From G965247265 sp965247265 (GTDB lineage: Bacteria; Pseudomonadota; Gammaproteobacteria; UBA4575), in the NCBI GenBank assembly GCA_965247265.1, contig OZ252002.1, forward strand, positions 620,001 through 684,000: a stretch of 64,000 bases of DNA. The letters run 5' to 3'. The notes under the pieces are model-generated. The model searched no databases. It saw only the letters and a program-made list of their open reading frames with translations, and was not told the DNA's origin. Shown here one piece after another: positions 53,520-63,418 of this stretch. How positions within the stretch are numbered: position 1 is the first letter of the stretch; each line of letters starts with the position of its first letter. A program made the position numbers and the translations under genes.

Positions 53520-53708
53520 ATGTCAGTAGGACCTTTACAGTTACTTATTGTTTTACTCATTATTGTGTTAATTTTTGGCACTAAAAAATTACGTAATATG
53601 GGTGGAGATTTAGGTGGCGCTATTAAGAGTTTTAAAAAGTCTATGAAAGACGAAAACAAACCGGATGAAACTGAAACTGAAACAGATGAAGCTCCTCCTA
53701 AAGAGTAA
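53520..53708 (+). CDS. tatA: Sec-independent protein translocase TatA
   Basis: TatA forms the pore of the twin-arginine export system. The 62-residue product has one helix (PLQLLIVLLIIVLIFGTKKL), a hinge and an amphipathic helix (GGDLGGAIKSFKKSM), with an acidic tail. It leads tatABC. The system would export ActB1, which carries a Tat-type signal. Confidence 0.94.
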   Translation: MSVGPLQLLIVLLIIVLIFGTKKLRNMGGDLGGAIKSFKKSMKDENKPDETETETDEAPPKE

Positions 53709-53720
53709 TCATCCAAAGTA

Positions 53721-54098
53721 ATGTTCGATTTCGGTTTTTGGGAGCTTGCTATCGTCATGGTCGTAGCACTTTTGGTTGTAGGGCCTGAGCGACTCCCTGT
53801 TTTAGCGGGGCAAGCTGGAAGGTGGTTAGGAAAAGCAAAGCGTATCATCAACAGTCTTCGTTCGGACATTGAGTCCGAAATCAAAGCTGCCGAACTAAAA
53901 GAAATACTAGATAAGCAACAAAATGAAATTGGTGCGTTGAAAGAAATTATTAAAGACACAAAAAATGAAATTGAACATGAATTCGATCAACAGGGAGGGG
54001 ATCGGGAATTAATTAAAGCCGTGGAAGACCACGTTGAATCTAGCAAGCAGCAGGAGCTGTCATTACGCGCTGAGCCTCAAAAGCATGAAGCCGACTGA
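53721..54098 (+). CDS. tatB: Sec-independent protein translocase TatB
   Basis: TatB recognises twin-arginine substrates together with TatC. The 125-residue product starts with FDFGFWELAIVMVVALLVVG (one helix), then the conserved GPERLPVLAGQAGRWLGKAK, and a long charged helical tail. It lies 12 bases after tatA and overlaps tatC by 14 bases. Confidence 0.94.
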   Translation: MFDFGFWELAIVMVVALLVVGPERLPVLAGQAGRWLGKAKRIINSLRSDIESEIKAAELKEILDKQQNEIGALKEIIKDTKNEIEHEFDQQGGDRELIKAVEDHVESSKQQELSLRAEPQKHEAD

Positions 54099-54981
54099 AG
54101 AGTCTTCGGGTAAAAGCACTAAACAAGAAACACTGCTCTCACATCTGTTTGAATTACGCAGCAGGTTATTGTGGGTAGTCGGAAGTGTATTTGCTGTATT
54201 TATTTGTCTATTCCCATTTGCCAATAAACTCTATAGTTATTTAGCGGGCCCATTAATGGCGCATATGCCTGAAGGCAGTTCAATGGTTGCCATTGATGTG
54301 GCATCACCCTTTTTAACGCCGTTTAAACTTGTATTTTTAGTTAGTATTGTTTTAGCAATTCCAATTATCATGTTCCATGCTTGGGCATTTATTGCACCGG
54401 GTTTATATCGGCACGAGAAACGTCTCGTTTTCCCAATTCTAGTATCAAGCTCTTTACTGTTTTATGTTGGAATGGCATTCGCCTACTATGTTGTCTTCCC
54501 GTTAATGTTCGGATTTTTTACTCGCGTTGCACCGGAGGGTGTTGCGGTGATGACGGATATTGGTCGTTATCTTGATTTTGTGATGAAAATTTTTATCGCA
54601 TTTGGTGTTGCATTTGAAGTGCCTATTGTTACCTTGGTGTTGGTTAAAATGGATATCACCACACCTGAGCAATTGGCCTCCAAAAGACCCTATGTGATTG
54701 TCGTAGCTTTTGTTGTGGGGATGTTGCTAACGCCACCCGATATAATTTCACAAATATTATTGGCTGTACCTGTATGGTTGTTGTTTGAGCTTGGTTTAGC
54801 ACTATCACGCATAATGAAAAAAAGCGAATCGACTGAAGATCTAGATGAAATGGGCACAGAGACGTCTACTAAAATAGAACCACGTATTGGCCAGCTTAAA
54901 AATGAAGAACAAGATATAAAGCGTGATGAAGATGAGCTTTTAGACGATACAAATGAACCCAAAGATCAGCCAGAAAATTAA
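54085..54981 (+). CDS. tatC: Sec-independent protein translocase TatC
   Basis: TatC is the main receptor of the Tat system. From ATG 54085 the product has 298 residues and begins with the conserved LLSHLFELRSRLL. It has six helices and family segments such as FVSIVLAIP-like LVSIVLAIPIIMFHAW, FAYYVVFPLMFGFF and LLTPPDIISQ. The C-terminal 60 residues are acidic and long for the family. The frame runs back into tatB, but 54085 matches the known start. Confidence 0.95.
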   Translation: MKPTEESSGKSTKQETLLSHLFELRSRLLWVVGSVFAVFICLFPFANKLYSYLAGPLMAHMPEGSSMVAIDVASPFLTPFKLVFLVSIVLAIPIIMFHAWAFIAPGLYRHEKRLVFPILVSSSLLFYVGMAFAYYVVFPLMFGFFTRVAPEGVAVMTDIGRYLDFVMKIFIAFGVAFEVPIVTLVLVKMDITTPEQLASKRPYVIVVAFVVGMLLTPPDIISQILLAVPVWLLFELGLALSRIMKKSESTEDLDEMGTETSTKIEPRIGQLKNEEQDIKRDEDELLDDTNEPKDQPEN

Positions 54982-55040
54982 GCACTATAAATCTTTGCAC
55001 GTGTAAGCTTCCAATAAATAAAAAACTTGTGACAAGTTCA

Positions 55041-56573
55041 ATGAAAATACGCAATCGTGCGATGTTAGTTATTCTGGATGGCTTTGGCGTAAATCCCAGT
55101 AAGACAAACAACGCGGTATTTCATGCTGCCATGCCTAGGCTCGATGAGTATTTTTCTAAATACCCGCATACCGTGCTAGAGGCCTCTGGTGAAGCGGTAG
55201 GCCTACCGCCTGGCCAGATGGGAAACTCTGAAGTAGGTCATATGACCATTGGTTGTGGGTGCATTGTTCATCAGGATCTTGTACGCATTAATGATGCAAT
55301 TGCAGACGGCAGTTTTTTTGAGATGTCGCCCATATTACGTGCCATAGAAAAAGCAAAAAAGAAAGAAGGCTATATTCATTTAATTGGATTGGTATCAGAT
55401 GGTGGGGTGCATTCTCATATCAATCACGTTTTGGCTTTGATTAAAAAATGTCAAAACAATGGTGTTCGACCCATGTTACATGTCATAACAGATGGGCGTG
55501 ATACCGCTCCTAAAAGCGCAGAAAAATATGTGAAATATTTACTACCCGAATTAGAAAATGCGGGTGGATCTATGGGAACGGTAATGGGGCGTTACTATGC
55601 CATGGATCGTGATCGTAGATGGGAGCGCAGCATAAAAGCATGGCAAGCACTAACACAGTTAGAAGGCGAAAAAGCAAGTGATGCGGTCAATGCTATTGCA
55701 CAAGCCTATGCAAGAGGGGAATCTGATGAATTCATTGTACCCACTGTTTTGAATGGTGCACGTGCCATGACAGGGGGGTCTGAAGTAATTTTTTTCAACT
55801 TTCGAAATGACCGGCCATTACAACTTAGTAAGGCGCTCGCTAAAGAGGGGTTTAGTGCCTTTGACCGAGGCCCCGATTATCAACCCATTAAGCTGACGAT
55901 TATGACGAAATATAGCAAGCAGTTTCTAGGGCCAGTGGTATTTCCACCGCGCAAACCGGAAACGCACTTAGCTGAAATAATTAGTCGCAATGGCTTAAGC
56001 CAATTTCACTGCGCGGAAACCGAAAAGTACCCTCATGTCACTTATTTCATTAACGGCGGACATGAAGATGCCTATGAAGGCGAGGATCGTAAAATGATTC
56101 CCTCACCGAAGGTCGCCACCTATGACCTGCAGCCTGAAATGAGCGCAGATGAAGTTGCAGATGAAGTGATCAAAGCCATACAGGTGGACCAATATGCGTT
56201 GATCGTTACCAATTTTGCGAATGGTGACATGGTGGGCCACACAGCAAAAAAAGATGCCATCATTAAATCTTTGGAAGCCATGGATACGCATGTGGGCCGT
56301 GTGCTCGATGCCGCAGTGGAGAAAGGCATCTCGGTCATTGTCACATCAGATCACGGCAATTGCGATGAAATGGTTGATCCCGTCACCGATGAGCCGCATA
56401 CGCAACACACCTCTTACCCTGTTCCGTGTTTAGTAATTGATCAACAGCGCTGGAGGTTGGCTAATGGCAGAGGCTTGAGTGCGGTCGCCCCCACATTATT
56501 AGCATTAATGGGAATAGAAAAACCTGAGGCAATGACGGGAACCTCGCTGTTAATTCATCGCAATGGCATGTGA
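55041..56573 (+). CDS. gpmI: 2,3-bisphosphoglycerate-independent phosphoglycerate mutase
   Basis: GpmI interconverts 3- and 2-phosphoglycerate in glycolysis using manganese. From ATG 55041 the product has 510 residues (GTG 55029 is possible). It shows LVILDGFGVNP, the phospho-Ser in GNSEVGHMTIG, VSDGGVHSH, TDGRDTAP, NFANGDMVGHT and TSDHGNCDEM with the metal ligands. Length is normal. It stands 59 bases after tatC. Confidence 0.96.
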   Translation: MKIRNRAMLVILDGFGVNPSKTNNAVFHAAMPRLDEYFSKYPHTVLEASGEAVGLPPGQMGNSEVGHMTIGCGCIVHQDLVRINDAIADGSFFEMSPILRAIEKAKKKEGYIHLIGLVSDGGVHSHINHVLALIKKCQNNGVRPMLHVITDGRDTAPKSAEKYVKYLLPELENAGGSMGTVMGRYYAMDRDRRWERSIKAWQALTQLEGEKASDAVNAIAQAYARGESDEFIVPTVLNGARAMTGGSEVIFFNFRNDRPLQLSKALAKEGFSAFDRGPDYQPIKLTIMTKYSKQFLGPVVFPPRKPETHLAEIISRNGLSQFHCAETEKYPHVTYFINGGHEDAYEGEDRKMIPSPKVATYDLQPEMSADEVADEVIKAIQVDQYALIVTNFANGDMVGHTAKKDAIIKSLEAMDTHVGRVLDAAVEKGISVIVTSDHGNCDEMVDPVTDEPHTQHTSYPVPCLVIDQQRWRLANGRGLSAVAPTLLALMGIEKPEAMTGTSLLIHRNGM

Positions 56574-56673
56574 TGAGCTGGCGTTTTACCACTTTACCCC
56601 ATGGACTGCATTTACAAAAGTGATACCTAGTAAACGATATATTTAAATGGATTAAAATTTGTATTGATAGACC

Positions 56674-57450
56674 CTAATCAAAGGGGTTCCACCATTTTTT
56701 ATCTTTTGATTCAGCTGTTAAGTTTGTTGATTCAGGAGTTTCTTCAACAATGCTGTCTTCTTCTTGCTCAATGACAGCATCTGTATCTGGTTGCTTAGAC
56801 AGCGCGTTAATTGCATCGACTACTTTTGCAAGTGAACGATCCCTTTGAAGCGGGAGGGTAACCTCATTGCCGCCTGCCTTCCAATTATATTGCCTGATTA
56901 AATCTTGTTTAAATTGAGTGGGTAGTTTTTCAAGGTCTTCTTGAGGGGTGCGCTTTATATTGCCTTCAATCGTTACAGATTCAAGGCCCGCAACTCCAAA
57001 TTTTTTACCGGTTGATTTGACAGTTAAATTTGTACGCGAAATCTCGAAGAGTACTTCTGGGCAAACTTTAATACGCTGAGTATATTCTTTTCCATGTTGT
57101 GAAGTCAGGCAAATCACGTCTGTGTACATGAGCTGGTCTTTATCGATAACAAGGCCTGAAACCTCTAAACTCTTTTTTAAGTCGGTCATTGCAACACGTT
57201 CTTCACGCGTAAACCCGCCCTTCAGACCGGGTCCTTCCTCATCGCTATAGATAATAATTTGTTGCTGGTAAGGCTGGTAGTCAGGAATATTTTCCCCAGA
57301 CTCAGACGCCGAACACAGTTGAGTGATTTGATCTTGGCTAAATCCTTTTTCTAAATAGAAAGCAATGTCTTCTTTGCTGCAGGCCGCTGAACTGCTTCCA
57401 GATAGGCAGGTAAGTGCGCAAGCCATTATCATAGTTGGTTTTGGTACCAT
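56674..57450 (-). CDS. Exported protein of unknown function
   Basis: I do not recognise a family with certainty. The 258-residue product has a signal peptide (hydrophobic up to SSSAAC near residue 24). A short motif, CSKEDIAFYLEKGFSQDQIT, recalls a domain with paired cysteines. A beta-rich middle with two more cysteines and an acidic C-terminus ending in KKWWNPFD follow. An internal start at 57432 is possible. It lies between gpmI and the porin terminator as a single gene. Periplasmic location is likely. Confidence 0.7.
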   Translation of the reverse strand: MVPKPTMIMACALTCLSGSSSAACSKEDIAFYLEKGFSQDQITQLCSASESGENIPDYQPYQQQIIIYSDEEGPGLKGGFTREERVAMTDLKKSLEVSGLVIDKDQLMYTDVICLTSQHGKEYTQRIKVCPEVLFEISRTNLTVKSTGKKFGVAGLESVTIEGNIKRTPQEDLEKLPTQFKQDLIRQYNWKAGGNEVTLPLQRDRSLAKVVDAINALSKQPDTDAVIEQEEDSIVEETPESTNLTAESKDKKWWNPFD

Positions 57451-57550
57451 CGAATAAATTATCTAATGCTAGAGATAAGAGCAATTAGTGTAAGTAATGA
57501 CAGTGATGTTGTGCAACAAGTTCAATGCCTATTTTTGAAAAACTATCAGA

Positions 57551-57580
57551 CAAAAAAACAGGCGCCCAATGGGCGCCTGT
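57551..57580 (-). terminator. Rho-independent terminator of the porin gene
   Basis: A 10-bp perfect stem (ACAGGCGCCC with GGGCGCCTGT, 57558-57567 and 57571-57580) has a three-base loop. On the minus strand it is followed by a run of seven U (A at 57552-57558 on the plus strand). It is 50 bases after the porin stop and is the strongest terminator in the window. Confidence 0.92.
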
Positions 57581-57629
57581 TGATATCGTTAAAAAATCCG
57601 TTTAATTACGATATATTTCTAAGACCTGC

Positions 57630-58997
57630 TTAGAACCACTGTACTACGCCAAATTGGTAGGTCTCAATCTCGCCACCTTGGACCACGCCGGTAGAGTTAA
57701 TACCGTAGTCATTTTGCGAGTTGCGATCATTATCCACTTCCCCGTAGACCAGACGCAGTTCCGTGCCCGCAGGCAGGGTGTAAAATATACCCAATGACAG
57801 CGCTTCGGCACCCGAACTGCTTTCATCGATACCGCCACAGCTTTTGCCCGCATTTCTAGAAATATTTTTGCAATCATAGTCATCCGCTTCTTGGTACATC
57901 CAGCGAAAATCGAAAGGCCCAGGGAAATTATGCTTGCCTGAGAATAACCACGCATCCCGCTCAACATCGATCGAAGCATTGGTAGTCGCAGCAATCGCAA
58001 ATGGGCCGGCTGAGTTACCCGCTGCTCCACACTCATCCCATTCCCAAGACATTTGTTCAAAAGCCCCAGCAACCGTGGTCGCGTGACCACTATCGCCCCA
58101 GTTATGGATATAACGTGCAGCATAGCGGAAGGTGTCATCATCAGAATCAGAACATGCGAAGTCGACCGCAGCCCACTCATCATGTTTTTGATATCCAAAT
58201 CCAAACCAGAGCTCATCACCACTTTCCATGGTATGCGTATACGCTGCACCAATTGAAAGCATGCTTGGATCAACTTCTTGAACAATGCTATTGCTGTCCG
58301 TTATTTGCGTTTCTCCAGCTGCAAAATCTGAGTTATGAGAACTCGAATAGGCTACCCGCATGTTAAAACCACCCCAGTTCGGTGAGAACCACTGGTACAG
58401 TTCTGGTTTACGACGCATGAAGCCGATGTTTGCCATACCATTTCCAAAGGCACTATCAAATCCACCATTACCGTATGAGGAACCAAATCCAGAAAGTCCC
58501 AACAATGTTGCGTGGGTTTGGGTGCCAGCATCGTAGAATGGATCAATCCATTGTGCGGTGATTTCGTTATAAGGTGTTAACCATGCTGAATACATGACTT
58601 CACCCCAGATACCACTTATGCCTAACTTACTGTTACGGCTACACCAGTCGTTAAAAGCAAAATCACTAAACCGGTTAAAGTAGGTGAATTGCTCGCATTG
58701 AAAGTTGACTTTAATGGGTGTATCACCCAATGACATGCCGGAATCAATGGTTGCCGCAAAACCAATGTTTGCCGCGCCATTGTCTATACGGTGAAAATCA
58801 CGTGAACGTGTATCATCGACGTCAGCAGGATCAATACTGGCGCTATCTACTTCATGCCAGTTAGACTCCCAGTTTTGCCAACCATAAATGGTCCAGTGTG
58901 AGTTTGCATTACCGCCACCAACACCGCCTGCGAACGATGCCAGTGGCACTGTCGCGAGGCCGAATGCGAGAACGGCTCCTAAAAGTTTAGTTTTCAT
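57630..58997 (-). CDS. Outer-membrane porin
   Basis: The 455-residue product has a signal peptide (hydrophobic residues 7-22, cleavage after SFA), then alternating beta strands typical of a trimeric porin. It begins near WTIYGWQNWES and ends in an aromatic QFGVVQWF, the C-terminal Phe signal for the assembly machinery. Several paired cysteines in loops are unusual for a classical porin. A GAGGAG ribosome-binding site precedes the ATG. The terminator follows and a long leader region lies upstream. Its codon use looks more GC-rich than that of its neighbours, fitting high expression. Confidence 0.88.
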   Translation of the reverse strand: MKTKLLGAVLAFGLATVPLASFAGGVGGGNANSHWTIYGWQNWESNWHEVDSASIDPADVDDTRSRDFHRIDNGAANIGFAATIDSGMSLGDTPIKVNFQCEQFTYFNRFSDFAFNDWCSRNSKLGISGIWGEVMYSAWLTPYNEITAQWIDPFYDAGTQTHATLLGLSGFGSSYGNGGFDSAFGNGMANIGFMRRKPELYQWFSPNWGGFNMRVAYSSSHNSDFAAGETQITDSNSIVQEVDPSMLSIGAAYTHTMESGDELWFGFGYQKHDEWAAVDFACSDSDDDTFRYAARYIHNWGDSGHATTVAGAFEQMSWEWDECGAAGNSAGPFAIAATTNASIDVERDAWLFSGKHNFPGPFDFRWMYQEADDYDCKNISRNAGKSCGGIDESSSGAEALSLGIFYTLPAGTELRLVYGEVDNDRNSQNDYGINSTGVVQGGEIETYQFGVVQWF

Positions 58998-59789
58998 GAA
59001 GATACTCCTCTTCGTTAACTAAGTTTAAAATAAAGAAAAATACTCGAGTAATTTTCCTAACAAAGATCTTCATGCACCTTTTGCGATAATTCGCTTCCCT
59101 CCCTCTGCATGAAAAACTCTCAGATCTGAACGCAAAGCCAGCATTCCATGCCGACTCCACGCTACAAGATAAATACAACAAACGTTGTATTTGTGCGACA
59201 GATTGCCGCCTTAACAATAGATAGTCAAGGGGTAGTTGTTGTAATTTAGCAACTAATTAAATGGACTTTGTTTATGAAAATCAGCGAATTTAATGATAGC
59301 TATTGGTCTAGTGGCTTAATAATTGATCAATTTGCATTCAGTTGCACCATGATCAAATTGGGCAACTATTGTTGTTTAATTGCAACAAATAAAAAAGTAT
59401 ACGGGTAACTTATTGGTTTTATAGTAAAAAACTTAATAGCATGGGTGCCAGTCCACGTGGGCAGCCCTTACTCATATACTATTATGTAATATTAATAATG
59501 GATTAAAATTGAATTAATCATTGAACGATGTTCCCGTATTAATAATTGAAAATTTCTCAGTCGCAGTACATCTGCTAATCACATTTAAACGTTTCTCTTT
59601 TCAATAATTTGGTTTATCGGGCGACTTGGTGTGTTGACTTATTAAAGGGAATGATTATTTTTCCAAATCAATGCAGTGTGCGTTCAACTGGTTAAAGAAT
59701 GTATAACGATGACGATGAATCTTCTATTGGCACTCTGTATCTTGGTGGTAGGTGTGACCATGATAATCTGCAATTAACGAATCCTTCAT
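58998..59789. other. Long intergenic region upstream of the porin gene
   Basis: The gap of nearly 800 bases has no gene I can support firmly. It is AT-rich, with several copies of a TTGCAAC/GTTGCAA-like word around 59236-59400 and a GC-rich possible hairpin (GGGTGCC with GGCAGCCC) at 59445-59468. Two short open frames are possible (59274-59408, 44 residues; 59709-59777, a hydrophobic 22 residues). It may hold the porin promoter and operators. Confidence 0.45.
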
Positions 59790-60209
59790 TCAGTGTTGCT
59801 TTTTTGACAATTTATCCAAAGGCATAAAATTCATTTTTATCTCTTCTTGAAACTCACGGTCAAAAATTAACTCGATCGATACCTCACCTTCTTTTTCAGC
59901 CGCTTTGATTTGTTTTAGTTCCGGAAGAAGGGTCGCGATATAGGCACAACTTGCAGCGGCCAGCACATCTTTCTCATTCAGCAAGGCTGAAATTAAATTT
60001 GCTGCAACAAATTCAACACGCTGCTCAAGTGACGGTGTCGGGATAAAGTCATTTTCTAGTGTAATACCTTGACCTAATTTTTCATCCATTAAATTTAGCG
60101 ACTCTTGTTGTACATTAGATAGTGCTTGGTCTCGGTTATATTCAAGTGCGGCAGCACCATTTAGCGTAACCACTAACAGGCGACTATGCTGTGAATTTAT
60201 GCTATTCAT
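59790..60209 (-). CDS. Hypothetical protein
   Basis: I do not recognise this 139-residue protein. No signal peptide or membrane segment is visible; it looks soluble, mostly helical, with a hydrophobic helix near residue 80 (KDVLAAASCAYIATLLPEL) and a mixed charged C-terminus. ATG is the only likely start. It is separate from its neighbours by long gaps on both sides (about 790 and 258 bases). Confidence 0.6.
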   Translation of the reverse strand: MNSINSQHSRLLVVTLNGAAALEYNRDQALSNVQQESLNLMDEKLGQGITLENDFIPTPSLEQRVEFVAANLISALLNEKDVLAAASCAYIATLLPELKQIKAAEKEGEVSIELIFDREFQEEIKMNFMPLDKLSKKQH

Positions 60210-60467
60210 TTTGATTGGCGATATTTTTTAGTTCACTAAACAATGTTCAATATGTGTTTGCATTTTGCAAAGTATGGTTTGGTTAACTCGTATTCTGTTT
60301 AATAGATAGGGGGAAATATCAAAGATGTTTTTACTAACTGTATAATAATCTCGAGTAACCTTTCAGGTTCAGCATGCGCGGTTGTAAAGAATAGCAATAA
60401 ATTAAAATAAACCCTTCCATCTAATTCATAAATTGATTGACAAATATAAACGAAATTAATTTTTTTA

Positions 60468-62867
60468 TTAATTGCGACTGTCAGAATTTCTTAGTTGTTT
60501 TACTTTATCCAGTCGTTGAGCAAGTTGCACATCGGCTGGATCAATTGCAAGTGCTTTCTCGTAGAAAAACGTCGCACGCCGATAATTACTATCCTTTAGA
60601 TCTTGTTCGGCCCAATTCACGTAACTTTGTTTTGTGGACGAAATTCCGGTTAATGCAAGGGGGTTGTCTGGCTGATATCTAAGTACTTTTTTATAGGTTT
60701 CGTACGCATTATTGTGCGGAGGCGAGGTTAAGTTTTTATTTTGTAACTGAAGTTTTGCTCGGATCAATAAATCTCCTACATAAACGCGCTCCACTTGGTG
60801 TATTTCTGCCTGGCTTAGATTTCTTACATCAATATTAGACGATGAGCTTGTTTGAGGTGTTTGCGTACTAATATTATTAAGCATCCTTTGGCTTACAGTA
60901 TCATTTGGATAAATCTCTATTGCCTTTGTGAAAAAATGTTTTGAGCGCTCTATTTCATTATTGCGCAAGTAGTAGTTTGCCCAGTTTGTATAGATAGCAT
61001 GGATTCTTTGTATTCCTTTTTTTGCAGCATCGTGATCAGGCTTAGACTCTAGAATTGCCTTATAAGACTTATATGCACTATCTTCATACGGAGTAGTTAG
61101 ATGTTTTACTGCAAGCTGTTGTTCTGCCGTAGCAAGTAGTCGGTTGATATGAGTTTCACTAAGACTATTTTCTACGTTTTCAATTTTTTGTGACTCGCTA
61201 AAATTATTTGTTTCTTGCTGGCGGGCACTATCAGTTAATTCATGCTCAGCAGTAATTGGTGTATTAAGCATGACAACGGGCACATTTATTTCATGGTTGG
61301 GTTCATTACTATTTAATTGAATAGGCGCCTGCACTATTAGTGCCTCATCATTTACCTTTTTATCTATAGCTTCATTACCATTTTTATCTGCGGTTTGCTC
61401 ATTCTTAAGTTGGTTGGCACCTGTACCTATAAGTTCACTATTGTCTTTTTGTTTGACCGGTTCTATTTTAGTTGTGGGCGCAGACGACACATCATTGTTA
61501 TAATTAATGGTGTGAATAGTCTCATCATCAGTTCTGTAGCTATTGTCAACGAGCACCACTTCGCTGTCTTCTTGCAAATGAATCTCTTCATTATCTAAAG
61601 TGCCATCAATTGGATTATTATCAGGCACCATATTTTGTGATGCTGCATCTTCTTGTACCATTTCAATGGTATTAATTTCTACATCATCATTAATGAGCAG
61701 ATCTGGCTGAATTCTATAAGAAATAAGAAACGCCAAGCCACCAATAAGCGTAACAATGATTGCAACGAGTGAGACAAACGGCTTTTTGCTTGCTGATACT
61801 TTTTTAGGCGAGCTCACCCAGTTCACTGGCATGATCTCTTCTTCAATATCACGAATGTCATTTGATGCTATTTCAAGTGCATCATTAACAATTAATGTAT
61901 CTTTTTGATGGGGTGTCTGACGTTCACTATCATTGATAAATGCCATTGAAGTTATGGGGCTGACATCTTCTTCTAGCAAAGGAATCTCTGGAATTTCGTC
62001 TGATGTATCAATTTCTATATCATATGAAGGCGGGTATGCTTTTTCAGCATTAGCTGATTTATCAACTGCAAGTTCTTCTGCTGACACAATGGCCTTTGAC
62101 ACTATATCCTTTGTAACTGTACTTGCTTTTTTCTCATCAACTAATGTAGAGCACCATTCAAGAATTACATCCAGAAGCTGCTCATTGCCATCAACATATT
62201 GAGAAATTTCACTCAGCGCATTTTTATTGAAATTTAACTCACCATTTTTTGGTTTGTTATAGAAAGTTTTGACAGAAGCGAGCGCTTTAATGTCCTGTTC
62301 ATTGAAATAATCTAGAGAAAAATGAATCAAATTCTTATGATAGTTTTTCTCAACATCATCTAATTGGTTCTTAAGTTTTGTTAATCCCGCTAAAATAAGA
62401 TTAACTGAATAATTTTTAGATGTAACTTGTGTTGTAATCTTTATTAAGTCATCAAGAATATCAGCTGGGAGGAAATCAGCAGAATCAACAATTATTAAAA
62501 TATTCTCATCAAGATTTAGAGATTCGTAAATAAAGTCTTTAACAAAATTAAAATCTTGAGCATTTTGATTCTGATTTTTAGTTGATTTGAATCGCTTATT
62601 AATTGTTGCGCTGGCTTCAGTTAAAAAATCATAACCATTAAAAAATATTAATCGCTGGCTAATTTTAGCTTTGTTACCTAATTTTCGTAAGAGGTTGCTT
62701 TTACCTCTTCCAACTTCACCCGTTAGTAAAATCGTAGATGATTTGTTTTTTATAACTTCAAGTATTTCATCACAGACCCTATCTACCATCGCAGCAGGCG
62801 CACAAAGTATTTGTTTCTTAGACGCAATACTGTGATTGTTCGTAGCAGATGTTATGGCGTTTTCCAT
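60468..62867 (-). CDS. AAA ATPase with transmembrane helix and periplasmic TPR-like repeats
   Basis: The 799-residue protein combines three parts. The N-terminal ATPase has a P-loop at residues 50-57 (GEVGRGKS) and a Walker B ILIIVDSADF at 123-132, resembling the GspA/ExeA and DamX ATPases. A single membrane helix lies near 363-385. A low-complexity acidic and Asn-rich linker follows, then two copies of a 90-residue TPR-like unit (near 598 and 710) sharing the pattern Q-L-x-x-K-x-L-T-x-P and a NWA-type motif. Such architecture suits an inner-membrane ATPase that organises cell-wall or secretion machinery. No partner gene is nearby; the exact role is unknown. Confidence 0.82.
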   Translation of the reverse strand: MENAITSATNNHSIASKKQILCAPAAMVDRVCDEILEVIKNKSSTILLTGEVGRGKSNLLRKLGNKAKISQRLIFFNGYDFLTEASATINKRFKSTKNQNQNAQDFNFVKDFIYESLNLDENILIIVDSADFLPADILDDLIKITTQVTSKNYSVNLILAGLTKLKNQLDDVEKNYHKNLIHFSLDYFNEQDIKALASVKTFYNKPKNGELNFNKNALSEISQYVDGNEQLLDVILEWCSTLVDEKKASTVTKDIVSKAIVSAEELAVDKSANAEKAYPPSYDIEIDTSDEIPEIPLLEEDVSPITSMAFINDSERQTPHQKDTLIVNDALEIASNDIRDIEEEIMPVNWVSSPKKVSASKKPFVSLVAIIVTLIGGLAFLISYRIQPDLLINDDVEINTIEMVQEDAASQNMVPDNNPIDGTLDNEEIHLQEDSEVVLVDNSYRTDDETIHTINYNNDVSSAPTTKIEPVKQKDNSELIGTGANQLKNEQTADKNGNEAIDKKVNDEALIVQAPIQLNSNEPNHEINVPVVMLNTPITAEHELTDSARQQETNNFSESQKIENVENSLSETHINRLLATAEQQLAVKHLTTPYEDSAYKSYKAILESKPDHDAAKKGIQRIHAIYTNWANYYLRNNEIERSKHFFTKAIEIYPNDTVSQRMLNNISTQTPQTSSSSNIDVRNLSQAEIHQVERVYVGDLLIRAKLQLQNKNLTSPPHNNAYETYKKVLRYQPDNPLALTGISSTKQSYVNWAEQDLKDSNYRRATFFYEKALAIDPADVQLAQRLDKVKQLRNSDSRN

Positions 62868-63127
62868 ACGTATAATTGTAGCCCTAAATTCATTTACACT
62901 TATAGTATAGAGACACCCACGATTACCAGGGAATGTTCACATTCCAATAAATTTGCAATGGAATTTACCTAATAACTTAGGTAAAAAAATAGAATCAAGA
63001 TTATAACCCTTATAATTATTAAGGATTATAGGCCGTGCAATTTAAAATCTATTTGCTTGTGTAAAGGTTGATGTTTTCTATGGCTGATTAAAAACGACTC
63101 TCTTAGAGGGATCAATATAAAAATCTC

Positions 63128-63418
63128 TCATACATGTTTTGCGTGGTTGAGAAAAATGGCGTCATTGCTGACAAACTCATAGGGACCATAGATTTTATCA
63201 ATCAAACTCAAAACAATTTTTTGTTCTTCATGTTCATTCTTCTGATCAAGGTAACTGCCAATGAGTTTATATTCATTGAGGCCGACATCTCGGTTCATTG
63301 CAATGACGCGTGCTGCATTGGCTTTCCACGAGCAAAATCGAGTTATTTCAGGGTGTCCTTCAGCAATTGCGTGACTAGCGAGCAGCAATAACGTCAAAAT
63401 AGACATTATCCTTAACAT
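63128..63418 (-). CDS. Small exported protein of unknown function
   Basis: I do not recognise the 96-residue product. From ATG 63418 it has a clear signal peptide (LRIMSILTLLLLASHAIAEG) and a perfect GGAG ribosome-binding site seven bases upstream. An upstream start (63445) would bury the signal peptide. The mature part is short and mostly helical with one cysteine. It stands alone. Confidence 0.65.
   Translation of the reverse strand: MLRIMSILTLLLLASHAIAEGHPEITRFCSWKANAARVIAMNRDVGLNEYKLIGSYLDQKNEHEEQKIVLSLIDKIYGPYEFVSNDAIFLNHAKHV

Noticed and set aside
58987..59217. Minus-strand open frame upstream of the porin
   Set aside because: It overlaps the porin start in another frame, has an unusual composition and no ribosome-binding site.
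62955..62990. TTTACCTAA/TTAGGTAAA hairpin as a terminator
   Set aside because: The stem is AT-rich and the U tract lies on the wrong side for either neighbouring gene.
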